Positions 43,972 to 51,653 of a stretch of 64,000 nt of DNA are shown here, in pieces. Numbering within the stretch: position 1 is the stretch's first letter; each line of letters opens with the position of its first letter. The notes beneath the pieces were generated by a model. That model was given only the letters and a program-made list of their open reading frames with translations. It made no database searches and was not told where the DNA came from. Location: positions 1-64,000 of the forward strand of contig DIWJ01000054.1 of NCBI GenBank assembly GCA_002428445.1. The letters are read 5' to 3'. The DNA is from Syntrophaceae bacterium UBA6109. Lineage in GTDB: Bacteria > Desulfobacterota > Syntrophia > Syntrophales > UBA6109. A program made the position numbers and the translations under genes.

Positions 43972-44503
43972 TCCCCTGCATCGCCGCGAGCGCGATGGCT
44001 GCGAACTCGTCCAGCGGCAATCCGATCTTCTCGCATTCCAGGACCGTATCCCGGTTCACCGAGGCGGCAAAGGCCTTCTCCTTCATGCGCTTGGTCACCG
44101 ACTTCACCTTCACGCTGGCGAGTTTCCTGTCGGGATAGACCAGCGCCGTCGCCGTAATGAGGCCCGTGACGGTTTCGCCGGCCGCCAGGGCGAAATGAAA
44201 CTCCTTTGAACGGACAGCCCCGGCCGCCGCTTCATTGTGCATCCGCACCGCTTCGATCATCTCCGGATCGCAGTTGTTTTCCGACAGGATCCTTTCTCCT
44301 TCCAGACCGTGGACCGCCAGGTCCCCGCCGACCCGTTCGATGTCGATGTCGTGCAGAAGCCCCGCCAGGCCCCACTGATCCTCATCGCGGCCGAGACGCT
44401 TCGCCAGCGCCCGCAATACCGCCTCCGCGGCCAGGCTGTGCCGTATCATATTTTCGTTCTTCACGTACTGCGCAAGAAGCGCCACCGCCTCATCCCGTGT
44501 CAT
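43949..44503 (-). CDS. HD-domain (HDIG) hydrolase
   Basis: A 184-residue HD-superfamily metal-dependent phosphohydrolase. The motif order is RHSLAAEAV, LLHDIDIERVGGD near residue 50, HGLEGE, and MHNEAA near 88, typical of the small HDIG proteins of unknown substrate in anaerobes. Its 3' end overlaps the sirtuin-fusion gene tail to tail by 23 bases. Two strands therefore code in that short stretch. Confidence 0.83.
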   Translation of the reverse strand: MTRDEAVALLAQYVKNENMIRHSLAAEAVLRALAKRLGRDEDQWGLAGLLHDIDIERVGGDLAVHGLEGERILSENNCDPEMIEAVRMHNEAAAGAVRSKEFHFALAAGETVTGLITATALVYPDRKLASVKVKSVTKRMKEKAFAASVNRDTVLECEKIGLPLDEFAAIALAAMQGISGRLGL

Positions 44504-44797
44504 GGTCTCCTCCTCCCGGTTGCCGATGATCGCAGAAACTGCGGAAGATCATAACGCATCCCGGGCATGGAACGCCAGCCGCGCTTTGGTTTTCTGGAAA
44601 GTCCCGCCTCACGGGAGGCGCAGGGCGGGGATACCGCGATGGTTGCTTCGGATGGGTCTTTTTCAGGGGTGGAACGGAGATGCGGAAATGCGGGCAAGGC
44701 TATCCGGCGAACAATCGCTGAGCAGAACAACTGCCTTGAAAACTCTTCTTGTTCAAGGAGCCGCCCTCCCGGGCGGCCGTCGGCCACTCGTGGACAG
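44504..44797. other. Gap with two hairpins, no gene seen
   Basis: Nearly 300 bases without a supported gene. A GCCGCCC-TCCC-GGGCGGC hairpin lies near 44760-44778 and a CCTTGAA/TTCAAGG stem just before it at about 44732-44760. Neither has a U-run in the expected place, so they are not called terminators. A 95-codon minus-strand open frame here lacks domain-like composition. Confidence 0.5.
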
Positions 44798-44890
44798 TTA
44801 CATGTTCATGACGTAAACGACGCCGATGACCATGCAGCTGGCAAGGAAGACCCAGGCGCCGGACAACATCTGTATCGTGCTCTTTTTCAT
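44798..44890 (-). CDS. 30-residue single-pass membrane peptide
   Basis: The minus-strand frame encodes MKKSTIQMLSGAWVF, then LASCMVIGVVYVMNM, and a TAA stop. It starts with a Lys-Lys pair and continues as one hydrophobic segment, as do many small inner-membrane regulatory peptides. An AGGGGGG ribosome-binding site lies five bases upstream. It is shorter than most gene callers accept. It follows a rho-independent terminator, so it would need its own promoter. No function can be assigned. Confidence 0.55.
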   Translation of the reverse strand: MKKSTIQMLSGAWVFLASCMVIGVVYVMNM

Positions 44891-44940
44891 GTGTTCCCCC
44901 CTGTTGCATCTCTGAACTTCACTTCAGAGAGACTGCCTGC

Positions 44941-44976
44941 AAAAAACCCCCAGTGCCCTAAAACGGGCTCTGGGGG
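44941..44976 (-). terminator. Rho-independent terminator after arsM
   Basis: On the minus strand a stem CCCCCAGAGCCCG / CGGGCACTGGGGG type (one mismatch, four-base loop region TTTTA) is followed by TTTTTT (44941-44946). It lies about 75 bases after the arsM stop and should end that operon. Confidence 0.75.
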
Positions 44977-45050
44977 CCAAAACGCCAAAACCAATTAAAG
45001 AAACTGATTTATCTATGGACCGCCTGCTCCCTCAAGTCAAGGAGTATTGT

Positions 45051-45887
45051 TCAGGAAGCCGTCGGCTTGACGGCGGAGATCTTCAGGCTCGCGACAGCGG
45101 CCGAAAGCCTCCGGGCCGCATCCTCCAGGATTCCGTGATCGATGCCGAGTTCCTTCAGCGACGGGTGGTCGATCATGTCCTGCACGGGAAAAATCGTCTC
45201 GTCGACGATCCGTATGTCCGAAAAACCGGCCGCCGCAACGGCGCGGAGGTAGTCTTCCTTCAGCGAGGCGCCGGCGACGCAGCCGACGTAAGCCTCAACG
45301 GATTCCCTCAAGTCCGCCGGCAGTTCCCGTAGGAGGACGATGTCGGAGACCATCAGGCGACCGCCGGTTTTGAGCACACGGAGCGCCTCGCGAAACACCC
45401 GCTCCTTGTCGGGAGCGAGGTTGATCACGCAATTGGAAATGACGATATCGGCCGTATTGTCCGCGACGGGGAGATTCTCGATCCCGCCCAGCCGGAACTC
45501 TACATTCCCGTAGCCGCCCTTGCGGGCGTTTGTCCTTGCCTTGTCGAGCATCTCGGGGGTCATGTCCACGCCGATCACGCGTCCGCCTTTCCCGACGGCG
45601 CGCGCCGCGAGGAAACAATCAAACCCGGCGCCGGACCCCAGATCGACCACCGTCTCTCCTTCCTTCAGAGAGGCCAGAGCGATCGGATTTCCGCACCCCA
45701 GGCCGAGATTGGCCCCCTCCGGGACGCCCTGCACGTCATCACGGCTGTAGCCAAGGCCGATGCTGATCGTCTCCGCGGCAGCGCCGCTTCCGCAGCAGGA
45801 CGCCGACGGCCCGCAGCAGCTGCTTCCGGTTTTTGCAATTTTTCCATAACTCTGACGGACATTCTTTTTGACTTCTTCTTCCTTCAT
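45051..45887 (-). CDS. arsM: Arsenite S-adenosylmethionine methyltransferase
   Basis: A 278-residue ArsM. SAM motif I is [16 protein letters not shown] near residue 84. The three functional cysteines are recognisable in [17 protein letters not shown] and [10 protein letters not shown]. An extra Cys-rich N terminus ([14 protein letters not shown]) may bind arsenic(III). The enzyme methylates arsenite stepwise to di- and trimethylarsines. ATG 45887 is preferred because GGAGGAGAG lies just upstream; an ATG at 45905 is in frame. The gene follows an AbrB-type gene by 65 bases on the same strand. Confidence 0.92.
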   Translation of the reverse strand: MKEEEVKKNVRQSYGKIAKTGSSCCGPSASCCGSGAAAETISIGLGYSRDDVQGVPEGANLGLGCGNPIALASLKEGETVVDLGSGAGFDCFLAARAVGKGGRVIGVDMTPEMLDKARTNARKGGYGNVEFRLGGIENLPVADNTADIVISNCVINLAPDKERVFREALRVLKTGGRLMVSDIVLLRELPADLRESVEAYVGCVAGASLKEDYLRAVAAAGFSDIRIVDETIFPVQDMIDHPSLKELGIDHGILEDAARRLSAAVASLKISAVKPTAS

Positions 45888-45952
45888 GTTTCTCTCCTCC
45901 GGCATCCGGGAAATCCCGCCTTTTCAACGGCCCGCTGTTTTCGAAATTTCCG

Positions 45953-46237
45953 CTATTTCGACGGAAATGCGTCCCTCATGACCGGACCAAGAAACCCCTT
46001 GATCTGTTCCGCGAGGGAATCGGCCTTGATCAGCGTGATGCAACAGACCGCCCCATCCTTTTCCCAGGCGACAACGGCCAGCTTGTCCCCTGCCTTGATG
46101 TCCGCTCTGTCCCGCAGTTCCTTGGGAAGGACCATCTGGCCCCGGTCGTCGACACTGACGAGCGACTCCACGCGGCAGGAACCCGCCGCCAGTCCCCCGG
46201 GAGCGCAGCAGGACTTCTTCTTCGATCCGCCTGCCAT
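45953..46237 (-). CDS. AbrB-type, HgcAB-associated protein
   Basis: A 94-residue protein. The central region CRVESLVSVDDRGQMVLPKE with LRDRADIKAGDKLAVVAW (cited in two parts) is an AbrB/MazE/SpoVT swapped-hairpin DNA-binding domain. The N terminus is Cys- and Lys-rich (KKKSCCAPGG). This matches the small protein that often accompanies hgcAB or arsM in anaerobes. No hgcA or hgcB is in the window. It may be the regulator of its own operon with arsM: a tandem 18-base repeat lies just upstream. AGGAGG precedes the start. Confidence 0.8.
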   Translation of the reverse strand: MAGGSKKKSCCAPGGLAAGSCRVESLVSVDDRGQMVLPKELRDRADIKAGDKLAVVAWEKDGAVCCITLIKADSLAEQIKGFLGPVMRDAFPSK

Positions 46238-46264
46238 CTCTTCTTGTCCTCCTGTAGGGAATTT

Positions 46265-46308
46265 TGATTATTCTGTCTATTCTGATTAGTCAGTCGGTTC
46301 TGATTATT
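46265..46308 (-). promoter_or_regulatory. Tandem 18-base operator repeats
   Basis: Minus-strand units AATAATCAGAACCGACTG (46308-46291), ACTAATCAGAATAGACAG (46290-46273) and a partial AATAATCA (46272-46265) form 2.4 copies at an 18-base period. They start at the -10 element and run into the leader, a position expected for a repressor site. Confidence 0.55.
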
Positions 46309-46330
46309 AGGATTGAGGGGATTCTGTCAA
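46303..46330 (-). promoter_or_regulatory. Promoter of the AbrB-arsM operon
   Basis: On the minus strand TTGACA (46325-46330), a 16-base spacer and AATAAT (46303-46308). The -10 overlaps the first unit of the tandem repeat. Confidence 0.5.
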
Positions 46331-46344
46331 GAGGCGAAGAGGGA

Positions 46345-47742
46345 TTATCGGGTGCGGTCTTCCGCTGCGACCCGGCGGAACTTCCTGTCCAGCCCGTTGC
46401 GGCTGTACAGGCGGTAATGCTCGGAATCCGTAAATGCGCTGCGGTAGGAGGCGTTGAACTTGTAGGCCATGACGGTCGCGGCCGGGCTTCCCGTCGTCCG
46501 AAGGGTATTCAAGGTCCTCTTCACGGTTTCCCAGCCGCCGTAATACCGCTGCCTCAGATACGTAAATCCCCCGTACACGTCGTCGATCGACATCCGCGCC
46601 GGCGTAAATACGAGCTTCGTGAGGCGATAATCATCCCAGGCCTCGGGGAAATTGTCATGCAGGATCCGTCCTTCCCGCCGGAGTTTCTCCCAGAGCCTCG
46701 TGCCCGGCAAAGGGGTGGGTTTGGTCAGTTGAAGGACGTCGATATGGGATGCCCGGACAAATTGCAGCGTGGCGTCGAAGACGTCAGGGCCGTCTTCGTC
46801 GCCTCCCAGGACGAAGGCGCCGTGAAAGGCGATGCCGCCTTTGCGGATCGCCGCGATCAATTCCTTGTAGCGGTGCTGGTGAAGACGCTGGAGATTCAGG
46901 GACTTGTTGTAAGCGCGAAGCGTATCGGCATTGATGGATTCCATCCCGACAAAGACGATCCGCAGTCCTGCCCTGGCCGCAAGCCGGATCAGATCCGGGT
47001 CCTCGCCGAACTGGATGGACGCCTGGGCGAAGAAATGCTTCCGGATCCCCCTTTCCAGGATGCGGGAGAAGAAAGCGAAGGTCCAATCCCGGTCCTCTTT
47101 GCCGAAGCCGATGATGTTGTCGTCGGTCAGCATCACCATCTTCTGCGGAATCCGTTCCAGTTCGTCGACGACGGACTCCAAAAGCCGCCTGCGAAAACGC
47201 CGGCCGTTGAATGCCGTAACGGAACAGAAGAGGCAATCCATCGGACACCCGCGCGAGGTCTGAAGACTTCCCCAGCGGTAATGATCGTTCCGGAGGAGGT
47301 CCCGGCGGGGCGTCGGCAGATTGTCCAGACTTTCCCATCCGCCTTTATACACCTTCCCGAGACGCCCCGTCTCGAAATCCGCCAGCACCTTGGGCCAGAC
47401 GGATTCGGCCTCGCCGACGACGACGGCGTCGCAGAAACGGAGGGCCTCCTCGGGAAGCATCGAGACATGGATGCCCCCCATGACGGTTGGAATACCCCGT
47501 TCGCGATAGATCTGCGCGATCTGATACCCCCGGAAGACCGAGGCCGTATAGGCGGTGATGCCGACGATGTCGGCTTCCCGGTAGACAAAAGGCGAAATGT
47601 TCTCGTCAATCAGCTCGATCTGATAGTGGCTCGGGGTTGCGGCGGCAACGTAGGAGAGGTTCAGCGGCGGCCAGGACGTCGCCTCGGCGTTGCCCAGACC
47701 CTTGTGGACATTGGATGGGTTGATCAACAACAAACGGGGCAT
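46345..47742 (-). CDS. B12-binding-domain radical SAM protein
   Basis: A 465-residue class B-type radical SAM protein. The N-terminal half is a cobalamin-binding-like Rossmann domain (LLLINPSNVHKGLG, IVGITAYTASVFRG, VMGGIHVSMLPEEAL, VVVGEAE). The radical SAM cluster motif is CPMDCLFC near residue 165, followed by FVGMESINAD. Relatives include hopanoid and (bacterio)chlorophyll modification enzymes; the substrate is not evident. ATG 47742 follows a short GAGG; the frame extends 24 codons further without a good site. No close partner genes. Confidence 0.83.
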   Translation of the reverse strand: MPRLLLINPSNVHKGLGNAEATSWPPLNLSYVAAATPSHYQIELIDENISPFVYREADIVGITAYTASVFRGYQIAQIYRERGIPTVMGGIHVSMLPEEALRFCDAVVVGEAESVWPKVLADFETGRLGKVYKGGWESLDNLPTPRRDLLRNDHYRWGSLQTSRGCPMDCLFCSVTAFNGRRFRRRLLESVVDELERIPQKMVMLTDDNIIGFGKEDRDWTFAFFSRILERGIRKHFFAQASIQFGEDPDLIRLAARAGLRIVFVGMESINADTLRAYNKSLNLQRLHQHRYKELIAAIRKGGIAFHGAFVLGGDEDGPDVFDATLQFVRASHIDVLQLTKPTPLPGTRLWEKLRREGRILHDNFPEAWDDYRLTKLVFTPARMSIDDVYGGFTYLRQRYYGGWETVKRTLNTLRTTGSPAATVMAYKFNASYRSAFTDSEHYRLYSRNGLDRKFRRVAAEDRTR

Positions 47743-47827
47743 CGGACCTCGTTGCGTCCTGAACGAAAGAGAAAGGAAAAAACGGAACGGCCGGGCTCGA
47801 AATCCCGGCCGCACAGGAAATTCCCGA

Positions 47828-48319
47828 CTATTCGACTTCGCGGAAGACCTTGCCTTTCGCGCCGCAGACCGGGCAGGTGTCCGGCGCTTCCCTTTCCGCG
47901 GTATAACCGCAGATCGGACATACGTAATAGGAATAGGCTTCGCCTGCCGGTGCCGCAGCCATGGCCTCGTAGAGCTTCGCGTGAATCTTCTCCACTTCGT
48001 TAGCGAAGGTGAAGGTCCGCTCCGCTTCCCTGTTTCCTTCGGCCTTGGCCGCCGCGATCATCTCCGGATACATCGATTTGAACTCGTGGATTTCCCCGGC
48101 CAGCGCCTCCCGGAGGTTTTCCGCCGTCGTGCGAATGCCTTTCATCGCCCGGAGGTGATTGTGGGCGTGGACGGTTTCCGCTTCCGCCGCCGCTCGGAAC
48201 AGCCGGGCAGCCTGGGGAAATCCCTCCGCGTCCGCTTTTGCGGCAAAGGCCAGATACTTGCGGTTCGCCTGGGATTCGCCCGCGAAAGCCGCCTTCAATG
48301 CTTCTTCCGATTTGGACAT
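47828..48319 (-). CDS. rbr: Rubrerythrin
   Basis: A 163-residue peroxide-reducing diiron protein of anaerobes. The ferritin-like part has AGESQANRKYLAFA near residue 13 and EVEKIHAKLYEAM near 112; the C-terminal rubredoxin domain has two cysteine pairs, CPICGY and CPVCGA. It uses NADH-derived electrons to reduce hydrogen peroxide. ATG 48319 follows AAAGGAG. Confidence 0.93.
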   Translation of the reverse strand: MSKSEEALKAAFAGESQANRKYLAFAAKADAEGFPQAARLFRAAAEAETVHAHNHLRAMKGIRTTAENLREALAGEIHEFKSMYPEMIAAAKAEGNREAERTFTFANEVEKIHAKLYEAMAAAPAGEAYSYYVCPICGYTAEREAPDTCPVCGAKGKVFREVE

Positions 48320-48415
48320 CGTCTTCTCCTTTCTGCAAATGGTTCCAATGGAAATTTCCGCCGTCTGGAACACCGTTCGCGACAAGCGGCGGCGCAATGG
48401 CACGACACCCGCCTG

Positions 48416-49222
48416 TCAGTATTTCCCCGGGAAGTTCGGTTTCCGCTTTTCCCTCTGGGCCATAATCCCTTCCCGTGCGTCCTGGCTCCCGAAAACGGGA
48501 AAACCGATCGCCACCTCGCGATCAAAGGCCTGCGGCCAGGGCATGTCTTTTGTTTCCCGCCAGCAGCGGATGATCCCCTGAACGGCCAGCGGCCCGTTGG
48601 CGGCGATCCGGGACGCCAGGTCCATCGCGGAATCCATCAGTTTTTCCCGCGGCACAACCCGGTTGAGAAAACCCCATTCGAGAAGCGTCTTCGCGTCGTA
48701 GTTGCCCGCCGTCAGCAGGATCTCCAATCCCCGGCACGGGGTCATCATCCGGGTCAGATAGACGTTGGATCCGCCGATCGGCATGATGCCGAGACTTGCC
48801 TCACGCATCTGGAAGACGGCATCCTCGGAGGCCACGCGCAGGTCCGCTCCCATGACGGTTTCGAATCCCCCGGTCAGGCAGTAACCGTGGATCGCCGCGA
48901 TGACCGGCTTCGTCACGATATTGGGTTTGAGCATCGACTCGCCCACCTGCGAACCCACCTCGATGAGCCACCGCTCCGCCTCCGTCTGCGGCTCCCGCAT
49001 CCGGGTGAGAATGGGAATGGCGGCTTTCAGATCCATGCCCGAACAGAAAATATCGGGCAGGCATGAATAGAGGATGGCAACCCGGATGGTGTCGTCCCCG
49101 TTCACATCCTTCCATGCACGGTGCAAATCCAGAAGAATTTCAGGGTCCAGGGCGTTCCTTTCCTTGGGCCGGTTCAGACCGAGTTTCGCGACGGGGCCAT
49201 CCTTCTCGTAGATCAGAGCCAT
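48416..49222 (-). CDS. Enoyl-CoA hydratase/isomerase (crotonase family)
   Basis: A 268-residue crotonase-fold protein. The oxyanion-hole regions are visible as DIFCSGMDLKA near residue 62 and IHGYCLTGGFETVMGADLRVAS near 118 (landmarks HGYCLTGG and GADLRVAS), and the C-terminal region MPWPQAFDREVAIGFP fits the family. A Glu in the usual catalytic position follows (EASLGIMP). It acts on an acyl-CoA in beta-oxidation or in an aromatic or alicyclic acid pathway; the exact substrate is unknown. GAGGAGG precedes the ATG. Confidence 0.87.
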   Translation of the reverse strand: MALIYEKDGPVAKLGLNRPKERNALDPEILLDLHRAWKDVNGDDTIRVAILYSCLPDIFCSGMDLKAAIPILTRMREPQTEAERWLIEVGSQVGESMLKPNIVTKPVIAAIHGYCLTGGFETVMGADLRVASEDAVFQMREASLGIMPIGGSNVYLTRMMTPCRGLEILLTAGNYDAKTLLEWGFLNRVVPREKLMDSAMDLASRIAANGPLAVQGIIRCWRETKDMPWPQAFDREVAIGFPVFGSQDAREGIMAQREKRKPNFPGKY

Positions 49223-49583
49223 GGCATTCCTCCTCAGTGCGCAGGGTGGACGTTGGTCGAGTTTGTTACCATGCACAATAGAATTTGACAAGTCGCGATC
49301 TTTTTGTCTAGAATCGCCCCGGTCTCTCACCCCGACACAGGGGGCTCGCCCGAGAACGACCGGCCGGTGCGTGGACGGGAAAATCGCCGTTCCAGGCGGC
49401 GCCTGCCGCAGGAATCCCAGGGACGGGAATTTTTCGGAACAAGATGAAGGACTTTTTCGATCCTGAAGAAGGGCCGTGGATTTTTTCCGCCCGCTTTCCC
49501 ACGGCATGATCGGCGGAGATGCGGCCGTTATCGGATGTCTTTTTTCCTGAAATGTCACACGCAAAGGCGGGTCTGGATGAGGG
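49223..49583. other. 361-base gap: promoter and long leader
   Basis: Apart from the promoter at 49285-49314, this stretch appears to be the 5' leader of the PilZ gene (about 265 bases). No riboswitch motif, tRNA or terminator was recognised; the length of the leader is itself unusual. Confidence 0.5.
49285..49314 (+). promoter_or_regulatory. Possible sigma70 promoter for the PilZ-kinase operon
   Basis: TTGACA at 49285-49290 and TAGAAT at 49309-49314, 18-base spacer. The leader to the start at 49584 would be about 265 bases. Confidence 0.45.
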
Positions 49584-51653
49584 ATGAAGAAAAATCCTGA
49601 AATCGGCGAAAAGACGCCTGCGAACCAAAAACAAGGACCCTCGCCTCTTCCCCTGGTCTTCCGGCACGGTGATCTCTTCTCCCATCTGGAAGAAAACCGG
49701 GAGCTGGATCGCAACGGCATCGTCAACATCCTCAATTATGCCCACTTCACGGGCCGCCCCGTCTACCTGCACCTGCGCCATCCGCGCTACGATGCGGGAG
49801 TCCTCGTTCCCGCCCAGACGGAACCCTGCAGCGAAGAACCGTTCTGCTGTCGCTGGGTCACGAACGGCAACGGCCACCGCCTCGACGCCTACTCGTTCCA
49901 CTCCCTGCTGATCCTGGACGAACCGGGAGTCGTATTCATCCCGGCGGAATCCCTGCAAAGAGGCTGCGAAACCTGGATCTTCGCTCTGCCGGAGAAGGGC
50001 TATGTCATCAACCTGCGGCAGACCCGCCGCCATGCCGTCCGGCATGCCGAAACGGAAATCATGCAATGCGGCTTTCTGGCGCGCGGGGAATTGCTGGATT
50101 TCAGCACCCAGGCTTTCCACGTCCGGGTCCGTCCCGAGAGTTCCTCTTCCTTCGCCTGGTTCAATCCCGACGCCCCGATGAACTTGCGGTTCACGGGCGA
50201 CGGGCGCGTCGTCTTTGCCGGGGAATGCCGTTTGCTCCGGCAGACCCTGGATCCCCTGGAGCGCGAAATGGTTCTGGCGCCCACCCATGATACCGTCCAG
50301 CGCTTTGCGCCCGAGCCGATCCGCAATCCGCGCCGGCAGGTCAGCCCGCCGCTGATGGCGCTGTTTCATCACCCCCTTCTGGGCAAGCGGAAGAAGCTGG
50401 AGATCTACGATATCTCCACGTCGGGCATCTCGGTCCGGGAACCAGCCAACGAGGGCATGCTTTTCCCCGGCCTCATCCTTCCGGATGTCGATATCCACTA
50501 CGCCGGCACATTCCAGATCCGCTGCTCGGTCCAGACCATCTATCGCCGGCAGACCGACCATGCCGCTCACTGCGGGCTGGCGGTCCTGGATATGGACATC
50601 CATTCATACAGCCGGCTGAACTACCTCCTCGGCAGGTCGATGGACCCGCACACCTTCATTTCCACCGAGGTCGACATGGACGCCCTGTGGGAATTCTTTT
50701 TCGATACCGGCTTCCTCTACGCAAAGAAATATCGCCTCCTCCAGTCGTACAAGGACCGGTTCAAGGAAACCTACCGGAAGCTTTACCAGGAAAACCCGGA
50801 CATCGCCCGGCACATCACCTACGAGAAGGATGGGCGGATCTACGGGCACATGTCCATGGTCAAGGCCTACGAGCGTGCCTGGATGATCCATCATCATGCC
50901 GCCCGCAACCTGGAAAACCGCCTGCCAGGATTCCAGGTGCTCAAACAGATCATGATCTTCCTCAACGGGATGTGTCATCTCCCCTCGGCAAGAATGGACT
51001 ACGTGATGTGTTATTACCGCCCGGACAACAAGTTCCCCGAGCGCGTCTTCGGCGGCTTCGCGAGCCACCTGAACAATCCCCGCGGATGCTCGCTGGACCT
51101 CTTCGCCTACCTCACGTGGCCGGTCGTCAGCGGCGTCCAGCTTCCGGCGGGGTGGACCCTGGCCGACACCACCCCGGAAGACCTCCGCGAACTCCGTCTC
51201 TTCTATGCCCAGGCCTCCGGCGGCTTGCTGCCGGATGTCCTCGATCTGGAGGGCATACAGGAAGGACAGTCGACGCTGGAGCAGGCTTACGCCCGTCTCG
51301 GTTTCCTGCGGCGATGGAAGTCGCTTGCCCTCTGGTGCAACGGGAAGCTGGCCGCCGTCCTGATCCCGAACCGGTCCGACCTCGGCATCAATCTCTCCGA
51401 GCTGCTCAACGGCGTCACGATTCTCCTTCTCGAACCCGCGCTGCTTTCCCAGGAGATTCTCTCGGCCGCAGTTTCCGGAATTTCCGGGGAATACAATCTT
51501 GACAAAGTGCCCCTTTTAATCTATCCACACACCGGGATCGGCGCCCTCGGTCTGAAGCACGAAAAGCTCTATTCGCTGTGGGTCATGGACACCCGCTTCG
51601 CCAACAACCTCATGGAATTCGTTCAGCGGAAGTTCAGGATGAAGTATGAGTAG
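49584..51653 (+). CDS. PilZ-domain protein with a GNAT-like C-terminal region
   Basis: A 689-residue soluble protein. The PilZ c-di-GMP site is visible as RNPRRQ near residue 249 and DISTSGISV near 275 (RxxxR and D/NxSxxG). The preceding region (LRFTGDGRVVFAGECRLL) fits a YcgR-N-like domain. The C-terminal 350 residues (ITYEKDGRIYGHMSMVKAYE and WMIHHHAARNLENR) look like a GNAT acyltransferase fold, so c-di-GMP may control an acyl transfer. No well-known family matches the whole. It overlaps the following hybrid kinase gene by 8 bases. Confidence 0.7.
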   Translation: MKKNPEIGEKTPANQKQGPSPLPLVFRHGDLFSHLEENRELDRNGIVNILNYAHFTGRPVYLHLRHPRYDAGVLVPAQTEPCSEEPFCCRWVTNGNGHRLDAYSFHSLLILDEPGVVFIPAESLQRGCETWIFALPEKGYVINLRQTRRHAVRHAETEIMQCGFLARGELLDFSTQAFHVRVRPESSSSFAWFNPDAPMNLRFTGDGRVVFAGECRLLRQTLDPLEREMVLAPTHDTVQRFAPEPIRNPRRQVSPPLMALFHHPLLGKRKKLEIYDISTSGISVREPANEGMLFPGLILPDVDIHYAGTFQIRCSVQTIYRRQTDHAAHCGLAVLDMDIHSYSRLNYLLGRSMDPHTFISTEVDMDALWEFFFDTGFLYAKKYRLLQSYKDRFKETYRKLYQENPDIARHITYEKDGRIYGHMSMVKAYERAWMIHHHAARNLENRLPGFQVLKQIMIFLNGMCHLPSARMDYVMCYYRPDNKFPERVFGGFASHLNNPRGCSLDLFAYLTWPVVSGVQLPAGWTLADTTPEDLRELRLFYAQASGGLLPDVLDLEGIQEGQSTLEQAYARLGFLRRWKSLALWCNGKLAAVLIPNRSDLGINLSELLNGVTILLLEPALLSQEILSAAVSGISGEYNLDKVPLLIYPHTGIGALGLKHEKLYSLWVMDTRFANNLMEFVQRKFRMKYE

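Noticed and set aside
44500..44787. 95-codon minus-strand frame
   Set aside because: No ribosome-binding site, no domain-like pattern, and it crosses the hairpins of the gap.
46265..46308. Iterons of a replication origin
   Set aside because: Only 2.4 copies, overlapping a promoter, with no replication initiator gene near.
49223..49583. Riboswitch in the long leader of the PilZ gene
   Set aside because: No conserved core motif, such as that of the c-di-GMP riboswitch classes, could be recognised by eye.
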